From positions 1,736,001 through 1,800,000 of the forward strand of contig OZ252229.1 in assembly GCA_965249365.1 (NCBI GenBank): DNA of 64,000 bases, given 5' to 3'. The DNA comes from VXRN01 sp965249365 (GTDB lineage: Bacteria; Chloroflexota; Dehalococcoidia; Lucifugimonadales; UBA1123). Made by a program: the position numbers and the translations under genes. The notes under the pieces were generated by a model. The model saw nothing but the letters and a program-made list of their open reading frames with translations. It was not told the DNA's origin and did not search any database. Below are positions 8,379-17,311 of the stretch, in pieces; positions within the stretch are counted from its first letter, which is position 1; each line of letters begins with the position of its first letter.

Positions 8379-9347
8379 CTAACCGTATCGCACCCTGGGG
8401 TCCAAATAGGCATAGGATATATCTACCAATAGATTCGCTCCAATTATCGTGGTGGCGATAACCAGGTTTACTCCAGAGACGATAGTGTAATCTCTCTGTT
8501 GCAGCGAATCTAACATGAGACGCCCCATCCCTGGCAGGCCGAATATGTTCTCCATAATTACGGCGCCGCCGACCAGGACAGGCAAGCTCGCTCCTACTAT
8601 TGTTACTACTGGGATCATGGCGTTCTTCAGTGCGTGTCTGCTGACGACCACACTCTCCCTGAGGCCCTTCGAATAGGCGGTCCGGATATAGTCCTGCCTC
8701 AACACCTCCAGCATCATGGTGCGCGTCATGCGCATTGCGTTTGCAGCCATAGCTGTCCCCATGATCAGGCCCGGAAGGGCAAACTGTTTCAGGTTTCCCA
8801 GCGGGTCTTCTGTGAACGAAATCACCCCGAGAGCCGGCGACCACCCCCACCATATCGTTGGGAATATCATGATCATCGTGGCCAGCCAGAAGTTAGGAAG
8901 TGACAGGCCGATGAGGGCAGTGCTGCGCCCCAGATAGTCGAAGACCGTATCCTGTCGGAGCGCCGAGAAAATCCCGATGGGCAGGGCCATCAAGGTCCCA
9001 ATAGCCAGTGCCATGAGGCCGAGCTCAAACGTCACCAATACTCTACTCTTCATTATCTTGGTCACTGATTGCCCATTTCTAAGGGAAACGCTGAGATCAC
9101 CCCGAAACACGATATTACCGAGCCAGCGACCATATTGAACATGTATTGGGACGTCTAAACCGAGTGCCTTTTCCAGTGCATCGCGGTCAACGATGAATCC
9201 ATCAACACCGGATCTCCGGACATTCTCTACTACGATACGGTCGATCAAGTCACCCGGTATGAGACGCACCGTCCCGAAGACGATGATAGACACACTGAAG
9301 AGAGTGACTATGACTAGCAGTAGTCTTCTGATTACGTAACGATACAT
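8379..9347 (-). CDS. Peptide/nickel-type ABC transporter permease, DppB/OppB class (cassette 1)
   Basis: A 322-residue permease starting MYRYVIRRLLLVIVTLFSVS, the standard OppB opening helix, then FGTVRLIPGDLID. The periplasmic loop before helix two holds LGLDVPIHVQYGRWLGNI. The transmembrane core ends with the EAA motif (RTAYSKGLRESVVVSRHALK) and the C-terminal DISYAYLDPRVRYG. It pairs with DppC to form the membrane channel of an importer whose lipoprotein receptor is encoded just upstream at 9621-11561. It is about 60-70% similar by eye to the second copy at 16.0 kb, so the cassettes are recent paralogues. Confidence 0.92.
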   Translation of the reverse strand: MYRYVIRRLLLVIVTLFSVSIIVFGTVRLIPGDLIDRIVVENVRRSGVDGFIVDRDALEKALGLDVPIHVQYGRWLGNIVFRGDLSVSLRNGQSVTKIMKSRVLVTFELGLMALAIGTLMALPIGIFSALRQDTVFDYLGRSTALIGLSLPNFWLATMIMIFPTIWWGWSPALGVISFTEDPLGNLKQFALPGLIMGTAMAANAMRMTRTMMLEVLRQDYIRTAYSKGLRESVVVSRHALKNAMIPVVTIVGASLPVLVGGAVIMENIFGLPGMGRLMLDSLQQRDYTIVSGVNLVIATTIIGANLLVDISYAYLDPRVRYG

Positions 9348-9620
9348 ATCAGACCCTGGCAGTAGTACGGTTGGGTATCACCTTGATGTTGTGCAACGTG
9401 ATTGCCCAACGAAGTCATTCTGAGGTCATGTCGGGGCGCAGAATTCGGCCTTCGAAGTCGTGTTACTTCGACGTTGAATGCGGCTGCACCGCCAAAGGCG
9501 ACTCCGGGTCAACCCAGATTGTTCGACGTAGCTCAAGACGGGCGCCGGACCGCAGGCGAAGAATCTGGGGAAAAGGGGGGGGCGGCTCGAACGCTGTACG
9601 AGGCCGCTCCGCCAAAGGAA

Positions 9621-11561
9621 CTAATGCCCCATCCCCTCCTTCATCTCCGTGTCAACCCATACGTTCGGTACAACATGGACGTATCCCTCGAAAGCGCCTC
9701 CAATTTCACCGCGGTAACCTTTGAGCCACGGCTGGTGCATCATGTACAAAGGAACAGTGACGACGGCCAGCGTCCAATGGGTTTCTAAGTACAGCCTGTC
9801 CAACTCTCTGACTATCTCCCTGTACTCTTCGCGGTCAGTAACGCCCTCCAATTTCGCATATTGGGCGTTGAACGCCTCGTTGGTTTCCCCACTCTGAATC
9901 GCGGGATCGCCGGCCCAATCGTTGCCAATTGCGGGGACTGGATTCCACTGGGCGTGCCGGACAGCACCGCCGGTCATTCTATCGACGTCTCCGTCGACGA
10001 GATTGTTCCAAAACACACTCTCGTCCGGTTCCTCAATGACAGTAACCTTAACACCAATGTCGTCAAAGTAGCTCGCCACCAGCAGCGCGAGGTCGGGATC
10101 CTCCAGCCATTGCGGAACGACCTGCCAATTGACTTCAAATCTGATGCCGTCATCTCCAAGAGGGTATCCAGCCTCGTCGAGCAGTTTCCCCGCCGCAGCC
10201 GGGTCAAACTCATACTGCCACTTCACGTCTTCGGACAACTCATCAAAGGGAAACCACATGCCTGTTGCGAACGATGTGACATACCCATAGGGCATCGGGT
10301 TCGCTTGACCGTTGTAGTAGGCGAAGTTGACCTCTTCTCGGTTGATTGCCTTCTGCATGGCGACGCGGACGTTCTTGTCATCGAAGGGAGGGCCGTCGGC
10401 CCGCATGTTGGCGGCCCCTGGTTGAGGACCCAGTAATTCCCTGGCAACCAGTTCCGGGTTTGTTTCGCGCATGTTGTTTATGATGTCAAGTGTAAGGTGT
10501 TTTCCTCCCGCCATTGCGATCTTGCCGGTACGCAGGGCCGCTGACAGCGCCGCAGGATCTCGTACGACGTACTGGATAACCGTGTCGGCATACGGCAGAC
10601 GGTTTTGCAATTCCGGGTGAATCGGATCAAACTTCCAGTAGTCGGGGTTCCTGGTGTAAGTCAAGTCGGAGCCAGGCACGAACTTAGTAAGCTCATAAGG
10701 TCCGCTGCCGACGAGGTGACTCCACTCCTTCATGTCGCCATGCTCCTGGACGACGTCCGGAGGAACTATGAGCCCAGATGGAATACCCCGAATCATCACC
10801 ATAATGTGGGAGAAGCTGGAACTCTCTACTTTAACCTCCAAGGTATGTTTGTCAGTAGCTTCCACAGACACAAATGGTATGTCGTTCAGACTCCCGAAAT
10901 TGGGACTTGGTCCTGCATCAGCAAATTCACCCATCCCGAGATTCCGGTGGAAATTCCATTCAACGTCGTAAGCGGTCAATTCCCGACCGCCCATCGGTGC
11001 CTTATCGTGCCAGTTAACGCCCTTACGGATGTTGAAGACGTAGGTCAAGTGGTCCGGCTGCTCCCAACTCTCAGCCAGCCCACCTGTCATATGTTCGATA
11101 TCGATAAACCTTGATGTTAGGTAGGGAACTTCGTCACGAGGCAGCGACCAGTCGATCATGCCTAGCCTGTCCAGGACCATCGGCCCCCAGTAAGACGCCA
11201 TCGGCCCAGTAGTGTGCCACGGATCAAAGCCCTCCGCCCCGAGCGATATCGCGACGGGAAGAGTCCCGCCATGACGGGGCCTCTCCACCAGCTCACCCCA
11301 CACGTTGTTAACATATCTATCGCTCTCTACCTCTTTGATTACCTCTTTCTCCACCACCACAGTCTGGCCGGGGACCTCTACCTCTTTGACGACCTCTTTC
11401 TCCACCACCACGGTCTCACCGGGGACCTGTACCTCTTTGATTACCTCTTTGATTACCTCTTTTTCCACCACCACAGTCTCGCCACAAGCTGCGGCAAGCA
11501 ACAATAGGATAACCACTCCTCCAACTCTGATAGCCTTACGAAGTGAAAAAGCCCTACTCAT
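9621..11561 (-). CDS. ABC transporter substrate-binding lipoprotein, family 5 (cassette 1)
   Basis: A 646-residue secreted lipoprotein. The signal peptide ends in the lipobox LLLAAACGE with the lipidated Cys near residue 26. A linker of three ETVVVEKEV(V/I)KEV repeats follows to about residue 80. The mature domain is an SBP_bac_5 fold: GGTLPVAISLGAEGFDPWH, an ESWEQPDHLTYVFNIRKGVN segment, and VGSGPYELTKFVPGSDL. Such proteins bind peptides or other small solutes and deliver them to DppBC. The start is supported by AAGGAG nine bases before the ATG at 11561. Ligand identity cannot be read from sequence. Confidence 0.92.
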   Translation of the reverse strand: MSRAFSLRKAIRVGGVVILLLLAAACGETVVVEKEVIKEVIKEVQVPGETVVVEKEVVKEVEVPGQTVVVEKEVIKEVESDRYVNNVWGELVERPRHGGTLPVAISLGAEGFDPWHTTGPMASYWGPMVLDRLGMIDWSLPRDEVPYLTSRFIDIEHMTGGLAESWEQPDHLTYVFNIRKGVNWHDKAPMGGRELTAYDVEWNFHRNLGMGEFADAGPSPNFGSLNDIPFVSVEATDKHTLEVKVESSSFSHIMVMIRGIPSGLIVPPDVVQEHGDMKEWSHLVGSGPYELTKFVPGSDLTYTRNPDYWKFDPIHPELQNRLPYADTVIQYVVRDPAALSAALRTGKIAMAGGKHLTLDIINNMRETNPELVARELLGPQPGAANMRADGPPFDDKNVRVAMQKAINREEVNFAYYNGQANPMPYGYVTSFATGMWFPFDELSEDVKWQYEFDPAAAGKLLDEAGYPLGDDGIRFEVNWQVVPQWLEDPDLALLVASYFDDIGVKVTVIEEPDESVFWNNLVDGDVDRMTGGAVRHAQWNPVPAIGNDWAGDPAIQSGETNEAFNAQYAKLEGVTDREEYREIVRELDRLYLETHWTLAVVTVPLYMMHQPWLKGYRGEIGGAFEGYVHVVPNVWVDTEMKEGMGH

Positions 11562-11860
11562 GTCGGTGTCTCCTTGAACTCAAAGCCAACAAAAACCGTA
11601 ACGCGCGGGAGGCAATCCCACTCGCGGGTGAAGGGTACTTGACGCCCTCCCTGACTGTCAAGACGTGGGATGTCGAGGAGTCAGTACCAGTTTTACAGGT
11701 GGGAGACACAAACGTTTGTAGTGCGGTTGTCGAAGGACGAACGCGCGGAGGAGAGACGCCTCTGGTTAGGTCCTTTCGGAACCTCGAGCGAGCTCAGGGC
11801 TGACTTCGTCTCATCGATAGAACAGCGCTGCGAAGTGAAAATGAGCACTTTGTATCGCGA
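11562..11860. other. Divergent regulatory spacer
   Basis: No gene is seen. On the minus strand a perfect TTGACA lies at 11656-11661 with a weak TACCCT 18 bp on, a possible promoter for the binding-protein gene. A plus-strand promoter for the fusion gene sits at the right end and is listed separately. Confidence 0.45.
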
Positions 11861-11890
11861 TTGACTGCTTTCAACAGGTGGTCGTATAGT
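11861..11890 (+). promoter_or_regulatory. Sigma-70-type promoter for the permease/FG-GAP fusion
   Basis: TTGACT and TATAGT are separated by 18 bp, and the ATG at 11918 lies 28 bp beyond the -10. This near-consensus arrangement also argues against any start upstream of 11890. Confidence 0.7.
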
Positions 11891-11917
11891 CTGTACCGTC
11901 CCGGCAGAGGAGCGAAG

Positions 11918-14900
11918 ATGCGCAACAGCGACCTCCCGCACACCTTGTACGACAGCGGGGCAAAGAAGCGCCGTATCTTCGGCCTCGTGTTGCTCACGGT
12001 GCTCCTGACGCTCTTCTTGATCTTCAACCGTGTGCCCAAGCTGGACACGGTTCAGGCGGACCTCGCGGTGGCAACGTCACCGGTCGCAGAGTGCTTTCAG
12101 GGGTTCTGCATCGAGGGACCTCCGGAGTCGTCACTGCTCTCGCGGTGGTGGGACTTCTCTGTGACCTACCTCAGGCTGGTATCGGTCGGGATGACCTTCG
12201 CCTTCCTAGTCGCTGGCGCAACCGAGGCGTTCCTCTTTCCCAAGTCCGCCGGCTGGGGTCTCTCGGGGACGGGGATCAAGGGATCGCTGAAGGGGCTGTT
12301 GGTCGGGCCGGCGATGAATCTCTGTTCCGCGTGCATCGTGCCGGTGGCCTCCGCGTTCCGAAGGCGGGGTTCTGGCGTAGAGACCACGCTTGCCATTACG
12401 CAAGGATCATCGACGCTGAACCTGCCCGCCATCATCATGGCGGTCATGGTGTTCGCGCCCCTGATTGGGGGTTCGCGCATCGGCGTGAGCCTGGTAGGGG
12501 CCCTCCTGATCGGTCCGCTGGTCGCGAGGGTTGTTCGAGGAACGGATGATGCCGACGTCGATCCATCGAAGCACCCCGTGGCATCGGTGCCGGACCTCGT
12601 GGGCTGGCGGGAGGCGCTGGGCGAAGGGTTCCGAGAGTGGATGAGAATCACCGCTAGTCACGTGATTCGACTCGCCCCCGTGATGCTCCTCGCTGGGTTC
12701 GCCAGCGGGCTTGCGATCCAATGGCTCAATCCTCAGGCCGTGACGACATGGCTGGGGGACGACGTCCTGGGGATACTCATCGCCTCAACGCTCGGCATCG
12801 CCATAAACGTGCCGCTTTTGTTCGAGATTCCGCTGGTGGCGGTGCTGCTGCTGGCCGGCATGGGGACGGCGCCGGCCGCCGCACTGCTCTTCACCGCGGC
12901 AGCCGGAGGGCCGATCACCTTTTGGGGGCTTTCCAAGGTAATGCCCAAGAAGGCCATCGCGACCTTCGGCGCGACTACTTGGGTGCTCGGCGCTGCCGCT
13001 GGACTGATAGTCCTTGTCTTCGTTTCGCTCGGAGCTGGGCCCGATTTCGCTCTGCGCGCGGACTATACCACCGCGACTCAGCCGGAAGGCGCCGCGCCAC
13101 ACCCACCGGCTTCCGCATACGATTCGGACGGCTACGGAACGACGTCGGTCGCTAGGGCCGGAGTGGGCTCCATGCGAGTTCCGTATGGGGCAACGGTAGA
13201 AGATGGAGAAGTCCGCACCGTCTCAGATGGTGAAGTGGCGCGTGGGACTGATACATCCGACGTCGTGATAAGCCTGAACGCTGCTGAAGGTGAGCGGCCG
13301 AATGTAGGCGCGCCGCAATCTCATAGGAACGCTAGTCCGTCGCCCTCCGCCGGCACTCCGGTGGTGCCGGACGGTTTGGTGACGATATTCACGGAGGTGG
13401 GCAGGGCAGCAGAGGTGGACTTCCCCCACTACCGGCGTAACTCGGATCAGATGGCCATCGGAGCAGGCGTGGTAGTGCTCGACTACGACGGCGACGGCAG
13501 TCAGGACATATATGTGCCCATGGCCCACGATGACCACAGTATCTGTGCTAACGCATCTTCTCGCTGCGGCACACGTTCCAACGCCCTCTACCGCAACGAG
13601 GGCGACGGAAAGTTCTCGCAATCGGCAAACGAAGCCCGCGTATCCGACCCAGAGGGAATAGGGAACGGCGGCTGCGCCGCCGACTTCGATAACGACGGAC
13701 ATCAAGACCTGTTCGTCACTAACTGGGGATCCAGCAAGCTGTTCCACAACTCTGGTGATGGCACCTTCGCAGACGTCACGGAATCCGCTGGCGTAGGAGA
13801 CCCCGACGATACCTACCGCTCCACTGGCTGCGCGTGGGGCGACTACGATCGAGATGGCTACGTGGACCTCGTGGTCGTGCGTCACATGCACGAGGCTGAC
13901 CTGTCGACGACGAGAGGTCCGCTCTCTAGCACTGCACTGCGGGCCCTGTCGCTGCACCACAACGAAGGGGACGGCAGCTTCAGCAACGTAACCCATCTCT
14001 TGGGCGATGACTCAGAGCCCAGCATCCTGAAATTCGGGTCGAGAAGGCATCCGGACAAGACGGCCGGAAACGTTTGGGGCACCGGCTTTCAGCCAGGATG
14101 GGCGGACTTCAACAGCGATGGATACCCTGACCTGTACGTCGTTAACGACTTCGGGCGGTTCATACAGCCCAACGTGCTGTGGCGCAACGACGGGGCAGGC
14201 GACGACGAGACGTGGACCTTCACCGACATCTCCTCGGAATCGGGTGCAGGCACCGCCATGTTTGGAATGGGTCTGGCGGTGGGAGACTACAACCTGGACG
14301 GGCATCTGGACATGTTCATTACCAACATCGGCCGGCCGGTGCTCCTGGCCAACAACAGAGAGGGCCTCAGTTTCACCGACACGACGCTGGAAGCAGGAGT
14401 GGACATTGGCTCATTCAAAGGCTTCGACTGTCTCCTGGAAGAACGACGGACACGCGATGGGTGCTCGGGGAAAAGAGTAACGTGGGGCGCCGTGTTCTTC
14501 GACTACGACAACGACGGTGATGAGGACCTCTACGTGGCCAGCGGCTTCCTGGACGTGGACCCGACGAGTAATCCCAAAAAGCAGCCCAACGTCCTACTGC
14601 GGAACGACGGGGGCGGGGGCTTTACAGACGTCTCTGAGAAGAGCGGCGCCGACGATCCAGGCTATAGCCACGGTACCGTATACCTGGACTACAACAACGA
14701 CGGCTGCCTGGACCTGTACGTAGCCAACTTGGGGACGTCTGCCGTGTTAGCCCAGCACGGCAAGCTCTTTGAGAATCGCTGCGACTGGGGGAATAGCTGG
14801 CTGGTCATAAGGACGGTGGGTACCGCCAGCAACCGGGACGGAATAGGCGCCCGGATTACGGTGGTTGCTAGTGAGAAGACTCAGATAAGGGAGGTGTCGG

Positions 14901-15061
14901 CCGGAGGCAGCAATAAGTCCCAGAGCATGCTGCCGGCCCATTTCGGCCTGGGAGTGGCCACGGTGGTGGACTCCATACAGGTCCGATGGCCCAGCGGGAC
15001 GGTCCAGACTCTCAGGAACGTGGCGGTCAACCAAAGGATCACCATAGAAGAGGCGCCGTGA
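11918..15061 (+). CDS. Permease (DUF318/ArsP-like) fused to FG-GAP and ASPIC/UnbV domains
   Basis: A single 1047-residue frame. Residues ~18-390 are a polytopic membrane domain like the YraQ/DUF318 permeases: helix one, then a duplicated half with NLCSACIVPVASAFRRRG and QGSSTLNLPAIIMAVMVFAP, and a second half with GIAINVPLLFEIPLVAVLLL. The Cys of the first half corresponds to the Cys pair seen in such permeases. A ~110-residue low-complexity linker follows. From ~500 on, at least seven calcium-type loops occur (DYDGDGSQD at 522, DFDNDGHQD, DYDRDGYVD, DFNSDGYPD, DYNLDGHLD, DYDNDGDED, DYNNDGCLD), i.e. a beta-propeller, closed by an ASPIC/UnbV domain. The ATG at 11918 follows GAGGAG and a clear promoter. 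Permeases of this class export metalloids or handle metals; the propeller probably lies outside the membrane. Confidence 0.85.
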   Translation: MRNSDLPHTLYDSGAKKRRIFGLVLLTVLLTLFLIFNRVPKLDTVQADLAVATSPVAECFQGFCIEGPPESSLLSRWWDFSVTYLRLVSVGMTFAFLVAGATEAFLFPKSAGWGLSGTGIKGSLKGLLVGPAMNLCSACIVPVASAFRRRGSGVETTLAITQGSSTLNLPAIIMAVMVFAPLIGGSRIGVSLVGALLIGPLVARVVRGTDDADVDPSKHPVASVPDLVGWREALGEGFREWMRITASHVIRLAPVMLLAGFASGLAIQWLNPQAVTTWLGDDVLGILIASTLGIAINVPLLFEIPLVAVLLLAGMGTAPAAALLFTAAAGGPITFWGLSKVMPKKAIATFGATTWVLGAAAGLIVLVFVSLGAGPDFALRADYTTATQPEGAAPHPPASAYDSDGYGTTSVARAGVGSMRVPYGATVEDGEVRTVSDGEVARGTDTSDVVISLNAAEGERPNVGAPQSHRNASPSPSAGTPVVPDGLVTIFTEVGRAAEVDFPHYRRNSDQMAIGAGVVVLDYDGDGSQDIYVPMAHDDHSICANASSRCGTRSNALYRNEGDGKFSQSANEARVSDPEGIGNGGCAADFDNDGHQDLFVTNWGSSKLFHNSGDGTFADVTESAGVGDPDDTYRSTGCAWGDYDRDGYVDLVVVRHMHEADLSTTRGPLSSTALRALSLHHNEGDGSFSNVTHLLGDDSEPSILKFGSRRHPDKTAGNVWGTGFQPGWADFNSDGYPDLYVVNDFGRFIQPNVLWRNDGAGDDETWTFTDISSESGAGTAMFGMGLAVGDYNLDGHLDMFITNIGRPVLLANNREGLSFTDTTLEAGVDIGSFKGFDCLLEERRTRDGCSGKRVTWGAVFFDYDNDGDEDLYVASGFLDVDPTSNPKKQPNVLLRNDGGGGFTDVSEKSGADDPGYSHGTVYLDYNNDGCLDLYVANLGTSAVLAQHGKLFENRCDWGNSWLVIRTVGTASNRDGIGARITVVASEKTQIREVSAGGSNKSQSMLPAHFGLGVATVVDSIQVRWPSGTVQTLRNVAVNQRITIEEAP

Positions 15062-15102
15062 ACGCGACTTACCTTCCTTATCTTCTTCCGCTTGACACCT
15101 CC

Positions 15103-16008
15103 TTATCGATCAGTCCCACCTCTCAGCCTGGGGTCGAGCAGGTCCCGCATGGCGTCGCCGAACATGTTCACACCGAAAATCACAGTAGCAAGCGCAATCC
15201 CTGGCAATACGGCCAGAGAAGGTTTCACCTCCATGTATTGGCGCCCCTCCCAGCTGAGCATTCCCCCCCAGCTGGGAACATCGGGAGGCAGACCAAATCC
15301 GAGGAAGCTCAGGGAAGCCTCAGTAAGGATCATGTCTCCGATGGAGATACTAAATATGATGATTATGGGAGGCATGATGTTGGGCAGAATGTGCCGTATC
15401 AGCATCCTCGTGTTAGTGTTGCCGATAGCCTCCGCCGCCAGAAAATAGTCATTCTCCTTGATGCCGATAACCGCACTTCTGACTATCCTTGAGGTACCGA
15501 TGCCGCCCAATATTCCCAAGACAAGAATTATCTGCAACATACCGCGCCCCACCATGGAGATCACGGTGAGCAGTATGATTAGTCCCGGGAAGGCCATCCA
15601 GCCATCAACAAATCTCTGCACGATCATGTCATATTTGCCGCCAAGATATCCCGAAGGTACGCCAATCGTAGTAGCGACAAGTACAGTGACGGTGGTCCCT
15701 GCGAGGCCGACAATCATCGAGACGCGCGCCCCGTGAATGATGCGACTGAGGATATCTCTTCCCAGGTGGTCCGCACCCAGCAAGTACGTGGCTGATGGTG
15801 CCGCCAGCCTGTCGAACAGGTGAATTTCACTCATATCATGGGGGGCCAATAGATCGGCGAGTATGCCGCTGAACATCAGTAATAAGACTATGGCACAACC
15901 GACAGCCCCCAAAGGTTTCTCTCTTACCAGCCTGACGGAGAAATCGGCTAGGGCGTGGCGCCTAATCGTATCGGCAACTAGTACCGGAGCATCTCTAAGT
16001 TGACTCAT
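15103..16008 (-). CDS. Peptide/nickel-type ABC transporter permease, DppC/OppC class (cassette 2)
   Basis: About 301 residues, closely matching the cassette 1 DppC. It has the LLGADHLGRDILSRIIHGAR segment, AAEAIGNTNTRMLIRHILPN for the ATPase-contact loop, and SLSFLGFGLPPDVPSWGG before the DLLDPRLRGG end. The ATG at 16008 is 13 bp past the DppB stop. The gene converges with the fusion gene, 41 bp away. Divergence between the two DppC proteins is greatest at the N-terminus and in the first periplasmic loop, as expected when only receptor specificity has changed. Confidence 0.9.
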   Translation of the reverse strand: MSQLRDAPVLVADTIRRHALADFSVRLVREKPLGAVGCAIVLLLMFSGILADLLAPHDMSEIHLFDRLAAPSATYLLGADHLGRDILSRIIHGARVSMIVGLAGTTVTVLVATTIGVPSGYLGGKYDMIVQRFVDGWMAFPGLIILLTVISMVGRGMLQIILVLGILGGIGTSRIVRSAVIGIKENDYFLAAEAIGNTNTRMLIRHILPNIMPPIIIIFSISIGDMILTEASLSFLGFGLPPDVPSWGGMLSWEGRQYMEVKPSLAVLPGIALATVIFGVNMFGDAMRDLLDPRLRGGTDR

Positions 16009-16021
16009 GTCTTCGCGTCGA

Positions 16022-16981
16022 CTACCTGTACCGCACCCTGGGGTCCAAATAGGCATAGGATATATCTACCAGCAAATTCGCTATCACTATCGCGGTCGCC
16101 ACAAACAGGTTTATTCCGGACACCAAAATATAGTCTCTAGATTCGAGTGCCCTTACCATGAGACGACCTAACCCTGGCAGGGCGAATATCTGCTCCATGA
16201 TAACGGCGCCGCCGACCAGAATAGGCAGGTTCGCGCCAACTATGGTCACCACTGGAATCAGCGCGTTCTTCAGGGCATGCCTTGCGACCACAGTTCCCTC
16301 TTTGAGCCCCTTTGAATAGGCTGTCCTGATGTAGTCTTGCCTCAGCACCTCCAGCATCATCGTACGCGTCATCCGCATTGTGCCGGCAGCCATGGCCGTC
16401 CCCAGAATCAGGCCGGGGATCATGAACTGCCCCAGGTTTCCCAGTGGGTTCTCCCTGAAGTGAATAAGCTCGACTGGTGGCGACCACCCCCACCAGATTG
16501 CCGGGAAGAGCATGATCATAGTTGCCAGCCAGAAGTTGGGAATTGACAGGCCAATGATGGCGATCGTGCGCCCCAGGTAGTCGGCGATCGTATCCTGGCG
16601 AATCGCCGAGTAGATGCCAACCGGCAAGGATAGCAAGAGCCCGATTACAATCGCCATAAGGCCGAGCTCAAAGGTTACGGGCAATCTACCCAAGATCACT
16701 GGCGTGAGCGGTTGGAAATTGCGCATTGAATTACCCAGATCACCCTGCAGGACAATATCGCCTATCCAGCGAGCGTATTGAACATGTACTGGCGCATCTA
16801 ATCCAAGGCGGCGCTCTATCGCTTCGCGATCAATCTGCGAGACCTTCTGGAGCCCGAGATCCCTGATCATAGCGTCCACTACGTCACCCGGGATAAGACG
16901 AATCATCGTAAAGACTATGATAGACACCAAAAAGAGAGTGACTATCATTAACAGCAATCTTCTGATCAGGTAGCGATGCAT
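16022..16981 (-). CDS. Peptide/nickel-type ABC transporter permease, DppB/OppB class (cassette 2)
   Basis: A 319-residue permease opening MHRYLIRRLLLMIVTLFLVS and containing IRLIPGDVVDAMIRDLGLQK, the loop QYARWIGDIVLQGDLGNSMR, the contact loop RTAYSKGLKEGTVVARHALK and the end DISYAYLDPRVRYR. It is the partner of the DppC gene 13 bp downstream. A 330-bp spacer with two strong hairpins separates it from its binding-protein gene, so the permease level may be set apart from that of the receptor. Confidence 0.92.
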   Translation of the reverse strand: MHRYLIRRLLLMIVTLFLVSIIVFTMIRLIPGDVVDAMIRDLGLQKVSQIDREAIERRLGLDAPVHVQYARWIGDIVLQGDLGNSMRNFQPLTPVILGRLPVTFELGLMAIVIGLLLSLPVGIYSAIRQDTIADYLGRTIAIIGLSIPNFWLATMIMLFPAIWWGWSPPVELIHFRENPLGNLGQFMIPGLILGTAMAAGTMRMTRTMMLEVLRQDYIRTAYSKGLKEGTVVARHALKNALIPVVTIVGANLPILVGGAVIMEQIFALPGLGRLMVRALESRDYILVSGINLFVATAIVIANLLVDISYAYLDPRVRYR

Positions 16982-17220
16982 ATCAGACCTCGGGAGCGGC
17001 GCAACTTAGCACCAGTCACGTCCGTGTCACGTTCCCCCTTTGAGTGACTTCGCCAAGCTTCTGGGTTCCCGTCCCGGGTCCGGTTCGGGGCAGGCTTTTC
17101 GCGGGAAGGAGGCGACGTTCGCGAGGAACGGACTAGCCCCTTGTCATTAGGGACTCTTGAGTTTGAGCACTCGTGGATTGCAGACCGTGTCAAACCCTCT
17201 CGCTATGTCGAATTAAGGTG

Positions 17221-17247
17221 TCTGGTAGAGTCACAGACTGTACCAGA
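17221..17247. other. Interrupted hairpin
   Basis: Arms TCTGGTA and TACCAGA enclose an inner AGTC/GACT stem with a three-base loop; one G/G mismatch separates the two stems. No T-run follows on either strand. Confidence 0.65.
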
Positions 17248-17250
17248 CCG

Positions 17251-17275
17251 TTGCTGGGGGCATAACCCCCAGCAA
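17251..17275. other. Perfect 10-bp hairpin downstream of the receptor gene
   Basis: TTGCTGGGGG pairs with CCCCCAGCAA around a five-base loop. It lies 37 bp beyond the binding-protein stop on the minus strand. Without a T-run it is more likely a transcript-end stabiliser or attenuator than a full terminator, as seen in other binding-protein operons where the receptor is made in excess. Confidence 0.6.
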
Positions 17276-17311
17276 ACCTTCGACTTCTCAGTTATCTCCG
17301 AGGGCGGGGTA

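Larger units (their letters stand above)
16982..17311. other. Spacer between receptor and permease genes
   Basis: No gene is visible. The minus-strand transcript of the receptor gene would run through two stable hairpins at 17221-17275, listed separately. The rest shows no recognised element. Confidence 0.6.

Noticed and set aside
9371..9724. Plus-strand frame of 117 codons between DppB and the receptor gene
   Set aside because: Arg/Ser/Pro-rich without motifs and partly antisense to the receptor C-terminus.
13223..13996. 257-codon frame antisense to the FG-GAP region
   Set aside because: Shadow of the repeated DxDxDG codons; no recognisable protein features.
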